Assembly: GCA_035358315.1 (NCBI GenBank)
Contig: DAOPPB010000015.1
Span: 1-13,907 of the forward strand
Direction: 5' to 3'
DNA: 13,907 nucleotides
DNA from: JAAZNV01 sp035358315
GTDB taxonomy: Bacteria; Patescibacteriota; WWE3; UBA101185; UBA10185
Of this stretch, positions 11,357-13,907 are shown in pieces. The notes below the pieces were generated by a model. It did not search any database, was not told where the DNA came from, and worked only from the letters and a program-made list of their open reading frames with translations. How positions within the stretch are numbered: the stretch's first letter is position 1; each line of letters opens with the position of its first letter. A program made the position numbers and the translations under genes.

Positions 11357-13907
11357 ATGAGCCTGCCTGCCCAAGATAAAAAAAATAAAACCCCAGAAAA
11401 ATCAGATGCAACATATTCCTTTCACAAGGATAATTTTCTTAGAGTTTCACATGCAGCTAAAATACTAGGTGTATCACCTTCCACGGTAAGAAGATTTGAA
11501 GAAGAGGGATTAATAACTTCTTACCGAAATCCTAAAAATAACTACAGATCATACAGGCTCGATGCCATAAAAGAATTAAAGAGAAACCTGGACCAGAAAA
11601 AAGTTCAAAAATATAACAGTGCATTAGGAAATGTACCTAAAGAATTTAAGTACACCGAGAAACAAAAAAAAGCTGAGCTTAAGCCGCTTTCCGTAAAAAC
11701 CAAATCAGCGGGAGACAGAAACAACAAATCAAAGCTGAATAACAGCTTGTACAAACATGATAAGTATGAAAAAAACACAAAAACAAATGAGCAGGGAACA
11801 CCCTGGAAAGCAAGGGAAAAAATATCGGAACCCCTATGGAGAAAAACAAGAGTGGGAATAACATTTTTGGCCATTGTATTATGTGCCACTATTACTTTTG
11901 TCTACGTATCAAAAAGTGAAGACGTTAAAAATAGAATAAATAATTCATATTTACTCTCAGAAGTTTTGGGAATAAAAATTAATCCCGGTAATAAAAACTA
12001 TGAGAAAGGAGAGAATGTATTGGCAGCAAGAACGAGAGCCTCCGATTTTGTGCAGAATTTCAACTTACAAACTTTTTTTAAGAAAAAATCAACATTTGAA
12101 GAAGGATTAGACGTAACAGATATTAATTTCTTTGATACGGGGACAATAAATAATCTACTAAGAATTGATGACGTAACGAAAAGAACACTTCAAGAGTCAC
12201 TAAGTATAGGTGGCGAGGTAATAGGAACAAATATGCTAAATACCGTCATAGCAGAAGGAGTGGTGGACGGCACAAAACTGGCCCCGGAAATAGAATATAG
12301 TGGCAATTTCAATTTTAATGGTGGATCTATCTCAATAGATGGAACAAAAATAGAGACAACCGCAAAAGAGATAAATGTTTTATCCGGAATAGATACCACT
12401 ACTGAAGAATTAAATTATCTCTCGGGATTGGTGCCAGAGAACGGTGGAATACTGTTCGGAAATGGAGAATTAATAACACAGGATGCCTCGCATCTTCTTT
12501 GGAATTCCAAGTATAGAAGTTTGGAATTAGGAAATGGGAATAAATACACAGGATTTAGGGCTCCAGATTATTTGAATCAAAATATAATATACACATTACC
12601 ATCGAATTCAGGCCTGTCGGACTATGTCTTGTCAATACAGGACAATAATACATTAACGTGGAAAGAGGTGATAGATTTGCAAGGAGTAGGAGACATCACA
12701 GGTGTAGGATCTATGACAAAAGGTGAAGTTTTTAGCAGTTCTTCAGCGGACGGTCAGTGGTTAGGATTGGGAGAAACATCAGGGAGAATAGAGTTCCAAA
12801 GATCAGTTTTAGGTATAGATTCGATTAATGTACTGGATGCAAGACTAGGTATAGGAACAACAAGTCCACTTTTTGATATTGATGTTAAAGGATCTTCCAA
12901 CACAGAGAGTTTATATATTTCGGGAACACAGATTCAATCAAATGCCACCGAACTCAATCTTTTACATAATCTGCCCGGTGTATTACTTAATTCAAGCATA
13001 ATAAGCTCATACGCCACAACCGGTGTGAATGCAGGCCAAGGTTTAACGGGAGGGGGAGCAACAGGAACATTAACAATTGATATCGGAGCAGGAGACGGAA
13101 TTACGGTAAGCCCTGAAAGCATTTCTCTTGATATTATTACTTCCGGTACTACTACAAACACATCTTCAAATTCCGGTCTTGAACTAACATCGGAAGGTTT
13201 GAGGATGATAGGGGGCTGCTCAGGAAATCAAGTCTTATCATGGAATAACTCAACATCGATGTGGGAATGCAATTATGTATCATCTCTGAGCGCTACTCTT
13301 TCCGGATCAGGCGTAAGTGGGCAAATAGCATTTTTTGTCGACAATTTTGAACAATCGGGATCAAATAATCTTTTCTGGAATATTACCAATTCACGATTAG
13401 GAATTGGAACAACAAACCCACAAAAACAGCTTGAAGTAACAAATTCAGCACTTATAGGTGGAATTACGTTAGAAAATGGTTATATGGGAACGCTATCAAA
13501 TGAAAATTTAATTCTCCTATCAAATGATCTTTTAACAGTAAATGGGAAACTCACAACTACCGGCGCAATTACTGCTCCATCGTCTCTAAACACGATAAAT
13601 GGAGTAGTGATATCAAATGGGAGCATCACATCAGGTATTTGGCTTGGATCGGCAATTGATGTTCAATACGGGGGAACAGGGAGAACAAATCTGGAAGATC
13701 ACTCTATACTTTTAGGTTCTGGAATGGGTGCTATAACCTCCTTGACACCACCCAGCTCGTCGGGACAATTTCTAATTGGTTTGACTGGAGAAGATCCAAT
13801 ATTTAAACCTCTCGGTGGAGACATATCTTCCGTTTCTGTTGAAGGCACAGGACCTGCTCTAGTTACATTTTCAAACACGGGGGTTACCTCTGGATCATAC
13901 GGATCAT
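11357..13907 (+). CDS. Membrane-anchored MerR-type HTH protein with tail-fibre-like ectodomain (3' end outside window)
   Basis: One open frame runs from ATG 11357 to the window edge (850 codons, no stop). Residues 28-74 are a MerR/excisionase-type winged HTH (FLRVSHAAKILGVSPSTV, then RRFEEEGLI and NYRSYRLDAI). A basic, Lys/Asn-rich linker (75-164) and one membrane helix follow (about 166-184, VGITFLAIVLCATITFVYV). The positive side is N-terminal, so the HTH is inside and the rest outside. The outer part has tail-fibre-type elements: LGIGTTSP (497-504) and LGIGTTNP (681-688), repeated T-x-E-(L/I)-N-x-L segments, YGGTGRTNLEDH and GGDISSVSVEGTGPAL. Such sequences occur in phage tail fibres and large bacterial surface proteins. 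Inference: an anchored surface adhesin that can also bind DNA, perhaps its own control region. The DNA target is unknown. Confidence 0.85.
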   Translation, partial: MSLPAQDKKNKTPEKSDATYSFHKDNFLRVSHAAKILGVSPSTVRRFEEEGLITSYRNPKNNYRSYRLDAIKELKRNLDQKKVQKYNSALGNVPKEFKYTEKQKKAELKPLSVKTKSAGDRNNKSKLNNSLYKHDKYEKNTKTNEQGTPWKAREKISEPLWRKTRVGITFLAIVLCATITFVYVSKSEDVKNRINNSYLLSEVLGIKINPGNKNYEKGENVLAARTRASDFVQNFNLQTFFKKKSTFEEGLDVTDINFFDTGTINNLLRIDDVTKRTLQESLSIGGEVIGTNMLNTVIAEGVVDGTKLAPEIEYSGNFNFNGGSISIDGTKIETTAKEINVLSGIDTTTEELNYLSGLVPENGGILFGNGELITQDASHLLWNSKYRSLELGNGNKYTGFRAPDYLNQNIIYTLPSNSGLSDYVLSIQDNNTLTWKEVIDLQGVGDITGVGSMTKGEVFSSSSADGQWLGLGETSGRIEFQRSVLGIDSINVLDARLGIGTTSPLFDIDVKGSSNTESLYISGTQIQSNATELNLLHNLPGVLLNSSIISSYATTGVNAGQGLTGGGATGTLTIDIGAGDGITVSPESISLDIITSGTTTNTSSNSGLELTSEGLRMIGGCSGNQVLSWNNSTSMWECNYVSSLSATLSGSGVSGQIAFFVDNFEQSGSNNLFWNITNSRLGIGTTNPQKQLEVTNSALIGGITLENGYMGTLSNENLILLSNDLLTVNGKLTTTGAITAPSSLNTINGVVISNGSITSGIWLGSAIDVQYGGTGRTNLEDHSILLGSGMGAITSLTPPSSSGQFLIGLTGEDPIFKPLGGDISSVSVEGTGPALVTFSNTGVTSGSYGS

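Noticed and set aside
11605..11889. Minus-strand open frame of 94 codons
   Set aside because: It is antisense to the linker and membrane segment of the large HTH-fibre gene, whose frame is continuous across it.
11357..13907. Prophage tail region
   Set aside because: Although the ectodomain is tail-fibre-like, the chain has an N-terminal HTH and membrane anchor, and no other phage gene is present in the window.

Overview
The window looks like a chromosome segment of a small-genome, AT-rich bacterium, most likely a member of the Patescibacteria (Candidate Phyla Radiation; perhaps near Microgenomates or Katanobacteria). The reasons are the compact divergent housekeeping genes, a short epsilon subunit, a large tail-fibre-like surface protein and several apparently leaderless genes. 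Stops of all three types are used and TGA ends rplK, folD and atpD, so the code is the standard bacterial one. The exact lineage is an inference.

Left part (1-4514). A tRNA-Thr(UGU) cut by the window edge, tRNA-Tyr(GUA), mscL and tRNA-Thr(GGU) lie on the plus strand. Then come folD, a structured non-coding RNA of about 200 nt with its own promoter and terminator (possibly a 6S RNA), and a site-2-protease-like peptidase, all on the minus strand. Next is the plus-strand translation/export cluster secE-nusG-rplK-rplA. The order Thr-Tyr-Thr tRNAs followed by secE-nusG-rplK-rplA recalls the tRNA-tufB-secE-nusG-rpl cluster of E. coli, with mscL, folD, the RNA and the peptidase in place of glyT and tufB.

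Middle (4623-10818, minus strand). A complete F1-type ATPase gene set (delta, alpha, gamma, beta and a short epsilon) is preceded by a long b-like stalk protein and, as first gene, a 258-residue protein. That protein has a signal peptide, an extracellular domain and a C-terminal hairpin that matches an F-type c subunit (GRNP loop) but has Phe in place of the ion-binding Glu/Asp. No subunit a is present in the operon. F1 looks catalytically intact (P-loops, catalytic Glu, arginine finger). The locus therefore reads as an F1 motor joined to a membrane ring that cannot carry ions in the usual way but carries extracellular domains. This is the main novelty of the window.

Right part (10819-13907). 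A 538-bp AT-rich region with several perfect inverted repeats separates the ATPase operon from a divergent, very large open frame that runs off the window (850 codons seen). It encodes a cytoplasmic MerR-type helix-turn-helix, a basic linker, one transmembrane helix and a long tail-fibre-like outer part: a membrane-anchored DNA-binding protein with an adhesin-like ectodomain.

Expression. At four genes (folD, secE, the c-like gene, the b-like gene) a -10 box ends only 6-7 nt before the start codon, so transcripts should begin at or next to the start codon. Inside the ATPase operon, gamma and beta instead have good Shine-Dalgarno sites and overlapping genes.
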